DNA of 64,000 nt from positions 162,365,689 to 162,429,688 of the forward strand of contig NC_135500.1 of the NCBI RefSeq assembly GCF_052857255.1, written 5' to 3'. The notes under the pieces were generated by a model, which searched no databases, was not told the DNA's origin, and saw nothing but the letters and a program-made list of their open reading frames with translations. Each line of letters opens with the position of its first letter. Position 1 is the stretch's first letter. Shown one piece after another: positions 45,487-56,259 of this stretch. The translations under genes and the position numbers were made by a program. Source of the stretch: Amblyomma americanum (Eukaryota; Arthropoda; Arachnida; Ixodida; Ixodidae).

Positions 45487-45560
45487 TGGGAGAACTTGGG
45501 TTCGAGTGGCAATCGAACCCAGGACCTTCATGTTGCGAGACGAGCACGCTGCCTGTAGGA
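45487..45560 (-). mobile_element. tRNA-like head of another SINE family
   Basis: On the minus strand the sequence GGCAGCGTGCTCGTCTCGCA, then ACATGAAGGTCCTGG, then GTTCGATTGCC, has the order of a tRNA D-arm, anticodon arm and T-arm. Box B is GGTTCGATTGC (complement of 45509-45519) and a box A-like stretch is the complement of 45541-45553. The arrangement (...TGAAGGTCCTGGGTTCGA...) is closest to initiator- or elongator-Met-like tRNA genes as I remember them. I do not see a full acceptor stem, so this is not a functional tRNA gene. The SINE body on the minus-strand downstream side (below 45487) could not be delimited. Confidence 0.5.
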
Positions 45561-48469
45561 CATGAAGGCTCTGTGCTGTGAGGTTCAAGTATCTAGTAAA
45601 TGCGCTGCGGTCTTTGACTTAGTGGAGTGTGTCATAGATATATAATGATGCGTACATGAGTAAATAAGAGTATGCTTATAGTGCATTAGATAACTGACTA
45701 TGTGATGCGAACGGGACCCGATAAGTCTGTCTCGCTCTACTCTTAAATGCGAAGCTTGAGCGTCCCCCAATTTTTTCATCTTGCGGAACCACCATTTTGA
45801 CGATAATGTCATTATTCGTACTTTTCGTTTTGTCGTTATGTAAGTGACACATGTACATAATTGACTAGTATGAAGTCAAAAGTTGCTGACACCGAAGAAA
45901 ACATATGGAATATCTTTTCTACTCTTATTATAGAACAGGAGATGATTCGGAAATTCTTCAGATAAAATAAATGAACGGAAAGCCTCCGCATACCGCGCGC
46001 GCTGTTCTAACAGCTAAACTGCAACAGCGACTGCCTCCACATCAGCTTCCGAAGAAGTAGTCATAAAAGCGACGGCTACAAAAAGAGAGGATGTATAGTC
46101 CATGAGAGCCATGGGAAAAGATTACTTAATGTATTCCAATCTGTGGGAAAAGCTATTCTCTGTCCTAATCTGCCCTTTTCATTGCAATATTTATGAACTA
46201 ACTTGCCACGACATTAGCTTGCATTGAACTGTCATTTATATATCTACAGCCAGAATGAAACACGTATTTAGTACCTTCGTACGCAGAGGCCAACAAGGTA
46301 TCGTGACTTCGTTTTCTCAAACTTGTTCTGCACACGTAGCATGCGCACCAATATTTTGTTTAATGAGTATTGGCACAAGATCATCGATCTCAGTGCGGAA
46401 ACACTTATTAGTCGTATTCAACTCTTTTTTTTTTCAACAAAATCTTCGGAAAGAAATCCAGATGCTTTTATGCTAAAAATATGCACGTCACTAACATGAG
46501 CTTCATACACCCTTCGCCATCGTCGACACCTGTACAAGAATACAAAAATATTGCATGCCAAACAAGAAGTGGTAGCATCTATGGAGAATAGAGGGAATTT
46601 AACAGAATGAAGAATATTTAACAATGCTACACCGCGAAGGCATGCTAGCATGGTATCTTGTATTGTGGCTCCTGTTTTTCATCGCTGTGCTCCGCACTTA
46701 TTCACCTTTTTCGCATTTCGTACGAGTTGCAACCTGGAGTATCATCGGTCGCATTGCTATAAATGATCATCGGCAACCTAGGCCGTGACAAAGTGGTCGA
46801 TTATTCGTTACAATGTGGAGTAGTAAGAAATAATCATCGTTTTTTTTAAACAAGTCGTACACCTACCACTCACGAACATTGTGATAGCTGCATTCATCTT
46901 ATGCCCGTCGAGCTGTCTATTTTTGTTTCCATATTTCCGCGTCAACGTAAAATTCGTTGTTCGATAGGTTTCAATTTTACATTTTTCAATTATACCACTT
47001 CTTTATTCAAATTTTGTCTGCGTCACATATTCCTCTCGGGAAGAGGAAGTAACATAAAAACAAAAAAATATGTCCCATGCAAGTAAGACAAAGGTGCTAG
47101 GAACAACCTTTATCAGGCCCAGTCATAATTTCATTTTTTTTGCTCTCTCATTTGTTGCTCTCTCAGTTGCCTGATATCACCAGCCATATTTTTTGCTCTT
47201 CCTGTTGAACATAAACGGGTCTAAAAAAGTTCTCATGCACAAATGTTTCTCTTCTCTTCGGAGTGCAGCCTTTTCCGGAGAATGACAGCGGATACCTCAG
47301 AATGTGTACTTGTTTTCAATACTTTTGCACCAACAGCTTTCATAATGCAGGCTCTTTCTGGAAAGTTCGGAAAGTTCGGGATCTTAACGAATTACTGCAG
47401 CCCGTGTCTAAATTAGTTTGTTTAAATTATTCTAGTTTGTTTCTCTTTAATTAACTCACTCCAAGAAATCCCAAGGCTTCATATATTGCATTTTCTTCTA
47501 CACAACTGCGCACATTGCAGGCGAGACAAAACTAAATGCTGAACAATTTCTGCTACCAGCAAAAAATAGCGGGCCTGCCAGACTAATCTGATCTTGCCCT
47601 CCTCCTCCGTTAGCCCCTACCCGGTAATCCTTCCAAGAAAAAAAAATCAACAGAATCTAATGCGTGCAAGCGCACTGTGACTTCATGCAGTGTCGTACAA
47701 AAATAAACGGCGAAAATTATGCATTACTATAAAAATAACACTAGACCTCTTCAAGTATTCTAGCATAATAGTGTTTCTACTACGTTAATTAATGCATCAA
47801 GATAACCTTTCCGGGAAGAATAGAGTCATAATCGTTATGTTTTGGTAACCTTTGCTTCGTTGCCATCAGTAAATCTTGTTTTAACCGTATTATGCATGGA
47901 GGAGTCTTTGAGCTCGTAAATCACTCTCATTACGGGATAATCAGGTTTGCGTCAATGGGCCGAGATAAATTTTTAATGCGGAGAATTTGCGATGGGCATT
48001 GCTTGGGCGTCTGCTGTACTGATTTTTTTACTATAGGGGTAAGTGATGCAAATCTAATATGGGTACGCTTTTATTCACATAAAGTATTGTTATTCTTAGG
48101 CATAAACAGCTGTAGCTCCCATTCTCTGTCATCTGACATGAACAGCGTCCGGCAGCCGCGGGAACCTCATGCCGAACATGAAGCTGAACGCGAGGCTTAG
48201 CAAGAAGCCGAACATTTCCGAATAATTATAATAAGCTCGTTCAGCAATTCGATATGCTCGGCGGCAGTAGTGCTGCCGTCTTCACCATGCGATAGTGACG
48301 AATCTGCCAAAGGGATAGAAAGGCTCACCTATATCTCTAACGGAAGCATTATGTAGCCGAACGCGGAGGATAGAAGGCAGCCTAGGTGACCTAATGCGTC
48401 GTTGACGCCGAAGAGCGGCAGCAAGCACTTTGGAAAAAAAAACACAGAAAAATGTATGTGAGACGGGAG
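45561..48469. other. Stretch without a recognised gene or repeat
   Basis: About 2.9 kb, AT-rich. Only short, unfamiliar frames are present and no repeat structure is recognised. Confidence 0.5.
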
Positions 48470-48583
48470 GGCGCAGTATTGTTTTCAGCGTCGGAGGACA
48501 CTTGAACAGCTTCCTCATGGAAGGGGTGCAGGAAAGTGCGGAAGATGGAATAGAGAAAGAGGTGCCACAGTGTGGGCTCCACC
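48470..48583 (-). mobile_element. SINE group B tail, strongly diverged
   Basis: Order and spacing match the group B tail in minus orientation: GGGCGCAGTATTG, GGACACTTGAACAGC, TCATGGAAGGGGTG, GAGGTGCCACAGTGTGGGCT. Identity to the good copies is clearly lower than for the others in this window, so this is an old insertion. The two overlapping minus-strand frames of 131 and 165 codons that cross it (48391-48910) are therefore unlikely to be a gene. Confidence 0.65.
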
Positions 48584-51060
48584 GTCAACAACAGTGAGGT
48601 TGTCCGCCGGAAGCGCCGTTCGTCTTGAAAAGAAACGTCTAATAGCAGCAGTTCTTCCAGCTTCAATAGCAGGCAGGGCAACCATGCGCCTTCTCCGGGT
48701 AGAAGAATACACGGGGTAGAGTGTGGGCAGCCCGTCCAGCAGCCAAAGGACGTGGCCAACAGTTGACTGCGGCTGGAACCACCTATGAGGCGCCCTAAAA
48801 TAGGCTGCGCCTTTTCTGCAATGCAACCTACTCTCCACGACGAGACATTTGACTTTTTTTCCTTTCTGGATCTGAGCAGAAGAAACATGAACTAAAGCTA
48901 GCACACACAAGATATTTACATGATAACAAAGTGGTCCTTAAATGAATAAACCAAATACTGATACCGTAAATATTTAAATTAAGAATCATTCAAGTGCCAC
49001 CACCTCTGCTGTGAAAGAAAAACTTTTCTCTCTGTATCACAGGGACCTTGAGCATGTCAAAACACAATTCGAAAATAACATTTCTTATTTATAAAGCTAC
49101 GCATTTTATTGCTCACTTTATGGAAGTGCTTATTGATCTAAAAAAACAAAGGCTAGAAGAAACGAATTCAAAGAAACTGGATTTGTAGAGAACTTTTTAC
49201 AAACGAAACTACTAAGAAACAGCCTTTGTTGCTCTGCAAATGCTAGAGAATATAAATCGCAACCATATGCCGCATATAAAAATTACCTGAGTGCATGAAG
49301 TTTTTACGGCACGAAAAAAGTACGAGAATCGGCATGCTTTCGATATGTTTCACGTATGCTTCTCATATCCTGCCCCCCAAAGTCTCTACAGCATTTCTAC
49401 ACGATATGAACAAAGGCATACGGAGTTCATTTGGCCCATATGAATTTCGACTCTTCCGAATGCGTTCTCAGTACACTCCGTATAGTGGTCGCAGCGTAGC
49501 ACAGCGATAGCAGCGACTACCTGCGATCTGGAGCACAGATCGCAACGCAGAAATGGAGTTCCATTTTCTAGCTCGGACAAGAAAGGAAACGCTGACGGGG
49601 CACGAGTGTGTCGGTACGTGTTACGAACCCGTTGGCCCGGGAAATTTTGCTTTACATGGAACACATGTAAGCGTTCCGTATTCAAATACCGTCCATCGAT
49701 TTCATCGTGTTTCTTTCCGCACAACCTTTGTGGAGTGGTAGATCGTGTATCCGCAGCTGTTTTATTGTGAGCACAGGCTACATACACTCAGATATATTAG
49801 CTCCTGCCCTGTCTTGTCGTCACCGTCGTATTTTTGTTTCTGCGCTTTTTGTCTTTAGATAATACATATACTCTATATGCAGAGTCTTCGCCAAAAGTAA
49901 CCAAGCTGAACGGTTTGCTTCTCAGTCGTATATTGAAGTTATTATGCCAGCCCTCAAGCTGTAAATCTCTGTATCTCTGTCCTCACATTCCGAGGACTTT
50001 TCATCCTCAGGGCAGCCATAAAGGCTCTCCTAATCAAATGAGAACTAAACCATGCAGCCTGGTTACATTTTAAAAGGCTTTACATACCCTAAATATTCAT
50101 TTGCATATGTACTTATACTATATATGATCTGTACTCTTGTTATAATCCGTTAACTCAAAGAACAATAGCTGAGCACCTTATAGCATCAGCTATGTGTCTG
50201 TGACATGTCTCAGTGAGAAAACTAAAAGCGAAAATTCAGTCATTTCTTGCGTGATCGAGATGAGTCAGGAAGATGTGAAAGGAAGGGGGAGAACAGGGGG
50301 GCTTTAACCTCGTTAGCAGTCATTTTTCGTTTCACTGACGCTGCGCTGTTTCTCTGTCCCTGGCAGGTCTACAGAGGACACGCAAGTGTTTTACTTCTGC
50401 ATTTTTGATAACCATTTGTTCTCGGAAGGTGTGATTATCTTTCGTTCTGTCGCGATAATTGCGAAACAGCAGAGAGCATTAATGAGCCAGAAAGTAAAGG
50501 CATATGGAGAACATTGATCCACCAATGGTAGATAGCTCATACTTCATAATCAATACATCTCACAAAAACTGAAATAGTTGACGTTTGTCTACAATCGAAG
50601 GCTGACATCAAACGTTACAAAAACTTAGCAATCCCCGCTTCAACCTTACTGTAGGCCGCACAAGTTTTTAACATGCATGAAGCATTCCAATTCATAGAAG
50701 AGGTAGTCTTGCCGTTAGCCTCATTTCCAAGAATTTCTATTTGCTACCAATCGCAACGATATTCAATTTGCCAACCCGCTTCTATTGCACCATGAGAGAA
50801 ATCGTGTCGTGAGATAACCTCAAAACGTTTCCGCATGAAATAAAGAAAGCAATACAGACGCAGCGTGCACTATAAACGAAGGACGTTTAGCGCCGTCGTT
50901 AAGCTCATGCAGTCGTTCTAGCTTCAGAGAAGCGCTGCCGCACGACTGTCGGGTTCGTGCCTCTGACGCCCAGCCACAGACCAGCGAAGGAGAGCGCACC
51001 AGTCTTCGAAGAGGCAGCCTAGTGATCCTCCGGTCGTCGGCTGACGCAGAGCCCGGATAA
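48584..51060. other. Stretch without a recognised gene or repeat
   Basis: About 2.5 kb. A hairpin with 9-bp arms (TGCGATCTG, loop GAGCA, CAGATCGCA) lies at about 49522-49544. The frames at 49295-49787 overlap on both strands without known domains. The 48.6-48.85 kb part is GC-richer and unexplained. Confidence 0.45.
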
Positions 51061-51310
51061 TAAATAGCGTTTATGTGTTTGCCTCTCTTATATATTAGCG
51101 GACTGTTTTTGCAAGACCCTTAGTTGTATTGTAGCCTCTCTCTCGTGATACCTTGCATGTGTTGTATTGCTTTGTTGATCCCTTTGTATGTGTCATTACG
51201 AGTGATAAGGACTGCTGTAAATTGTCTCTCTCCTACATAAATCTTTCTGTGTTTGTGAACTTTCGACTCCGACCCATTCTCTGACTTGCGACCAGCGAAA
51301 GCTGGGCACC
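51061..51310 (+). other. Possible LTR and leader remnant
   Basis: The region has two TAATAAATAG/ACATAAATC-type signals (about 51059-51068 and 51236-51244), each followed by GT-rich TTTATGTGTTTG or TTTCTGTGTTTG. Next comes a C-rich CTCCGACCC stretch, then TTGCGACCAGCGAAAGC (51285-51301). This is reminiscent of the R-U5 end of an LTR with a leader, but I found no partner LTR, no TG...CA limits and no gag or pol frame. Weak call. Confidence 0.22.
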
Positions 51311-53564
51311 AAACAACCACCCTGCTTAGTCAATTAATGGCTGGTTCCTGGCTGAGCTTGCCACCCTCAGTCGAGGGCATCTGCTGAGAGACCGGAACCG
51401 CTACCCCCACACGCTCTAACAGTGTCTGGGAGCGCACGTAACTGTGCGCATTCGTGGCACTTGTAAACTTCATAACATGAAACGTCACTGCGTTTCCAAC
51501 TCTCCCTCATTTTTCGTCATTGCCTCGCCAATATATTCTGTAAGCTTCACTGCTCAGATAATCCTGTCTGCAAAGAGAAATCAGTGTGCGCTTTCAGCAA
51601 AGGCAAGCAATAAGGCAGTGGCTGTTTCACTTAGTGGACTTCGTGCGTCACGGACTTACTGTTTGGTATACCACACATGCCACCTCAGTCACACCCATAG
51701 TGCGCTCGCGAACAAGCTATTGTTTGCCTACCTGAATAACTCTTTTATTCTGTCAAGCAAGCCAACATTTTTTTGTTTTGCGCCAATACTATGTGTCATC
51801 GCCGTTGAGGCCTCGGCGAATGCACGCACGAAGTTTTCTGAACTTTTTTTAAGTGTATCAGGTAATATATCTGTCATCTACATTAACTCAAAAGTACTGA
51901 CGATCGCATTCGGGCCTCAGTTACAAGTCCTTTTTAGAGACAGGATACGCAAAGAACATGCTGACTGAAAAGAGAGATGGTATGCGGAACTTCCGTATGC
52001 AGTGAACAGAAACACCGTGAAATGAGGCTAGTAAAGAAAAGAGACCTCTCGAAAGTTTCTGCCACCATAGACATTCCTTTCGGTAGCGTCTTGAAAATTT
52101 TAAACTCTTATAACACCTCAGGGGTATGAATCGTTGAATAATAAAAGCTTGCACTTTCAAGCGTCACGTCAAGGCCTCGCACATCTGAGAGCCCTATTAT
52201 TGGCTTTGTTTAGATCGTGTATGTTTGCTTTAGGTCGGTGCTCGTTCTAGGGTTAAGACAACCACCCTCTTTGTGAGCTGCTTCCACACTGCTATTACCT
52301 CGCTCAGGAACGTTCTCTCTTCTATATCATTTTTCCTTTTCGCACATTTGCAGGCACTTTCGACGATGGAGGCACCCGTCCCATAAATAATGACATGAAC
52401 ACTGCAGCCGCGCTAAGTCGTTTTCCGCGCTGATATCTACATTATTTTATCATGCGGTCGCCATTTTCTTCAAGTCTGATGGTCGCATTTTCTGAAACGC
52501 AGTCGCGTGCCATCGTGCAAACCGTGTCAAAAAAGAAAAAGAGGGCGGGAAAAGAGCTACGCCGGCAAGTCGCCCTTTGCTAATGCGATGCAGTAAAGGA
52601 ATAGATCGTTTCGTGCTCGAGTTTTCCCTCAACTATCAATCTTGCGATAAATGCATCCCGATATGTAGGCGCCTTGTCTTGATGTGTTCTTAGTCAAAAG
52701 AATAGACTTGGCCCAATTTCACCTGAGGAACGTCACTGCTCGAAAACTATGCGAGCGCTAGAAAGGAAGAGCTAGTAAGGAAGACTTTGAATGAGCAGTT
52801 AGTTCCAACCGCCGGCATAGGACAAGAACAGACAACCTTTCCAGCTTCTGAAATACTGCACGAAATAACCTAAAGCGCTATACGTCACAGTGAGCTTAAA
52901 GGAGGTGGCTTGAAAGAAATGCAAGTGATGCGCTGAAAGCAACCCGAAAGAGAATAGTTCCGGAGAAAGGTGTCATCTAAATTGCGAGAGGAGGTGCTTG
53001 ACGTAGAAGACATGCCGGAAGGGAGAATGTGGGGCATACTTCAGAGGCATCATGTCATTTTGTAAACTTGGAACGAGATGTGGAGCATTTCAGCCGGTGC
53101 GACTGAGTCTTGACTGTGGTCATTAGAACATTTTTATGAATTGCGCCGGACGACGTGCCACGTTCTGCTTAATTTGCCCTCCTCACCAAAAATACCAAAA
53201 ATGAGGGTGTGCTTGGCGCATGGTGGCCTTAGGTGCCTATGTGCCATTAAACCCAACACAACACGAAATTGAGGGAAGCGGCAATGAAGGATTTCTTCAA
53301 GCAGCTGAGTAAAAAGTTCAGCTATGGAAACTTTTTCCTTTGTAATTTCTGAAAATTTTATCTCAGCCCGCAGGAGGTAGAGAAGCATTGTCAATAAATC
53401 CTGTAAGAACTCAAGAGTTAAATCTTATTCGAAATGCTGGAACCGTATAATGCCCCTGGGCACACAAGTGTCACATTCTCATTGCCTCATTATACTGCCT
53501 ATTCTCAGAAACGTACTGCTTATGTTTCAAGTAGTTCTGCAATTAGGACAGAAAGGATTATGAT
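51311..53564. other. Stretch without a recognised gene or repeat
   Basis: About 2.25 kb. The longest frame (51444-51968, plus, 174 codons) reads as an unfamiliar sequence rich in Ser, Ala and Leu with no motif or clear signal peptide. I cannot support it as a gene from sequence alone, although it is the longest non-repeat frame here without a mirrored frame on the other strand. Confidence 0.4.
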
Positions 53565-53640
53565 TGCAAAAAAGGTGAGGTAGCTCTATCATATTGGGGC
53601 GGACGCCTCAACCGAGCCGTTGTGAGAGGAGATGCGCGCG
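53565..53640 (-). mobile_element. Possible very old SINE group B tail
   Basis: The run AGCTCTATCATATTGGGGCG, then GACGCCTCAACCGAGCCGT, resembles TATCTGTCTCATATATCG and GACACCTGAACCGCGCCGT of the group B tail in minus orientation. The match is short and the flanks do not extend it. It could be chance. Confidence 0.3.
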
Positions 53641-55919
53641 TTGACCGCCTATGACCAAGAACTGCATGTCTCATGTGTCTTTTTGAAGCAAAGCAAAGAG
53701 TGAGCACGGGTGCAGCACCATACCTGTACGGCCTTGTCAATAAGAGCAAGAATCCGCAAACCTACTCCTTACCCACGTAGTGCAAAAACTGCACAAGTGA
53801 TGAAATTCTTTGTAGTAAGGAGTTTACACAGGCGTCTTAGTACTCAGTAGCGGCCGCAGGAGCACAGTAATATATGGCGTATGGAACGGCCGCAGTTTCA
53901 AAGCCTACTTAAATTTATCGCTTGTATCGCTTATATTAAGCTCGTCCTGCGCATCTCAATAATCCGTATTAGGAAATGACTAGCAGTTCATGGGAACGCC
54001 TCGTACTTACAAGTTGTTAAAATTGCCTTAATAATGCCCAAAGCAATTAATATTTACGTGAAGAGTGCATTAAAGGTACCTATAAGATTTCGGTCATTTG
54101 TGGGAGGCCTGTGACAGTGATTACAGCTCAGTACCGTATTGTATTGCATTTTAAAGTTTAATGGTTTCTTGAGTCTTCCCTCTGTCGCTGCCTTGCAATA
54201 GAAACACTTCAAGCGGTAACCGTGGAAGTGTTGAACTCTACCGAAAAAGAGGCGCCATACTTACTTAGGGGTGCTGTAGAACTTACCTAAAGACATTACT
54301 ATAATATAGCGTCTACATACACATACCAATATCAGAGCAGTAGGCAAGCAGAAATGAAGCTATTTGGTTTATGTTATTTGGTTATGCTGATGTTGTCATC
54401 TTTTATTGCCATAGTTCGAACATGACACTGGCCTCAGAGACATAAAAAATACAGATTAACAGCGCAGATTTTCCGCTCCAGGTCACGAATGTTTAGTGCA
54501 GTTCTTATGTGCAACGCGGGGGGCTGGAACGTAGTTGCCCATTCCGGCTTCTTTTCAAGGAGTAACTGCCCTTTAAGACAAAAAATAATCTGCACGGCAA
54601 AACACTGTGTGTGTCTAATAATGTTTCATTACTGCTCCGTCTTAGGACCAAAAATCTAGCGCTGGCAGGCGCCTACCAAGATTCCCCGATATGTAATTGC
54701 TTTGATGTAGCGCCTAAGACTGCAATGTCATTTGTCATCCCAATTCATGGCTTCGCCGTCAATTCGTATCTTGCCAACTTTTGGACAGGCAAATGTGCAG
54801 AAAAGTAACACACCACTCATCTTTTCAGATGTGCCCCCTTTTCCCAGTATTTCTATCAGCGGCCCTCCATCTGTCTTCCGTCCGGACAGCACGCAGGCAA
54901 CGGTGACAAATGGTCGCTTGGGCACAGTGTCACCATGTTGCATACCTAAGTGATACATACTATCTCCGACAGAACTTAATGATGCTTTCAGACATATAGA
55001 ACGCGGTCTGCAATAGCAGCGTGCTCCTTAGAAGAGCGCAAGAGCAGCTAAGACAAGACCTTTCATGAAACTGCACACGTGGGTTAACTACAAAACGTAG
55101 TTTTACAGGGTCTAGATTTCATGACGTTCTTCGCTCTTGGCGACTAATATAACCCAGTCTTGCACGCTGAAACGATTGTTCACGCATTGGCTGCTGTGAC
55201 TGCTGAGTGCAACATAAATAAAGAGTTGACTAAGAATTTAAAAAAAATGCATTATAAATTCTGTTAGCACCTCATTAGAAACCTATAACCTATGACATGC
55301 TGTCTTCCTGAGAAAATGGCAAGTCACCATTCTTGTTTCTAGACAGCATAGCACGGCATGCCTCACGACACCAGCGCTCAAAACATCTCACTAGTGATAA
55401 CTCTCGACTTTACTTCTCGAGAGCATATCACAGAGGGGGTATGTGGCCCAGCAGGAGAACTGGTTCTTTTAACATTCGGGAATATATGTTTTATCTGCAG
55501 TTGTATAACAAAGATGAACTGACTAGAGCAGCCAATTTTGCATATGATGTGGCATTTAGGATTGACTCGTGTTATATGTGTCATCTCTAAACAGAAGTGC
55601 CTCAAACCATTGAAGCAGTGTCGAATTACAAGATAATTTTATAGTTAATAAAATATGACTGGCGAAAATGTTTTCTACATTGACTAAAACAAAAGTGCGT
55701 CGTAGATGTCTTTAAAGCACTCCTCGGCTGTCTGCTTTGCACCTGCCACAGCTACAAACGGCCTTGGTTTTGTAACTTCATTACTGATGCAATGGGAGAT
55801 AAAATGCGGTACGGCTGAGTACAAATTAGTATCTGGCTCATTCGATCATCATAGGGTTCTGTTGAATGAGAAGAGGTGGAGCATGAAATAAAAGAAACGT
55901 GACATGAAACAGGATCAAG
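53641..55919. other. Stretch without a recognised gene or repeat
   Basis: About 2.3 kb, AT-rich. Short frames on both strands overlap at 54728-54958 and 55333-55605, with no domain. Nothing else is seen. Confidence 0.5.
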
Positions 55920-55932
55920 AAATACTGGAAGT
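55920..55932 (+). repeat. Target-site duplication, left copy
   Basis: AAATACTGGAAGT occurs here and, without mismatch, at 56247-56259, enclosing the SINE between them. Confidence 0.92.
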
Positions 55933-56246
55933 AAATTAGTAAATTGGTTTTGGGGGGAAGGACATGGCGCAGTATGTGTTTCACATGTCGGCGGACACCT
56001 GAACCGCGCCGTAAGGGAAGGGATAAAGGAGGGAGTGAAAGAAGAAAGGAAGAAGGAGGCGCCATTGTGGAGGGCTCCGGAATATTATCGACCACCTGGG
56101 GATCTTTAACGTACAGTGACATCGCACAGCACTCGGGCGCCTCAGCGTTTCGCCTCCATCCAAACGCTGCCGCCGCGGTCGGGTTCGAACCCGGGAACTC
56201 CGGATCTGTAGCCGGGCGCCCTAACCGCTGAGCCACCGAGGCGGGT
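55933..56246 (-). mobile_element. SINE group B, full length
   Basis: About 314 bp in minus orientation with a complete head. Box A TGGCTCAGCGG is the complement of 56225-56235 and box B GGTTCGAACC lies at 56182-56191. The shared core contains CACCTGGGGATCTTTAACGT and GGAGGGCTCCGGAATATTAT on the plus strand. The group B tail ends in TTGGTTTTGGGGGGAAGG with only a short AT-rich end. It is bracketed by a perfect 13-bp target-site duplication, so the insertion is probably recent. Frames of 95-132 codons across it are incidental. Confidence 0.95.
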
Positions 56247-56259
56247 AAATACTGGAAGT
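56247..56259 (+). repeat. Target-site duplication, right copy
   Basis: Right-hand copy of AAATACTGGAAGT, identical to 55920-55932. Confidence 0.92.

Noticed and set aside
48391..48910. Two overlapping minus-strand frames of 165 and 131 codons
   Set aside because: They cross a diverged SINE tail, overlap each other in different frames and show no domain.
51444..51968. 174-codon plus-strand frame as a host gene
   Set aside because: No motif, no recognisable homology and no supporting splice or codon evidence. It is left as a possibility only.
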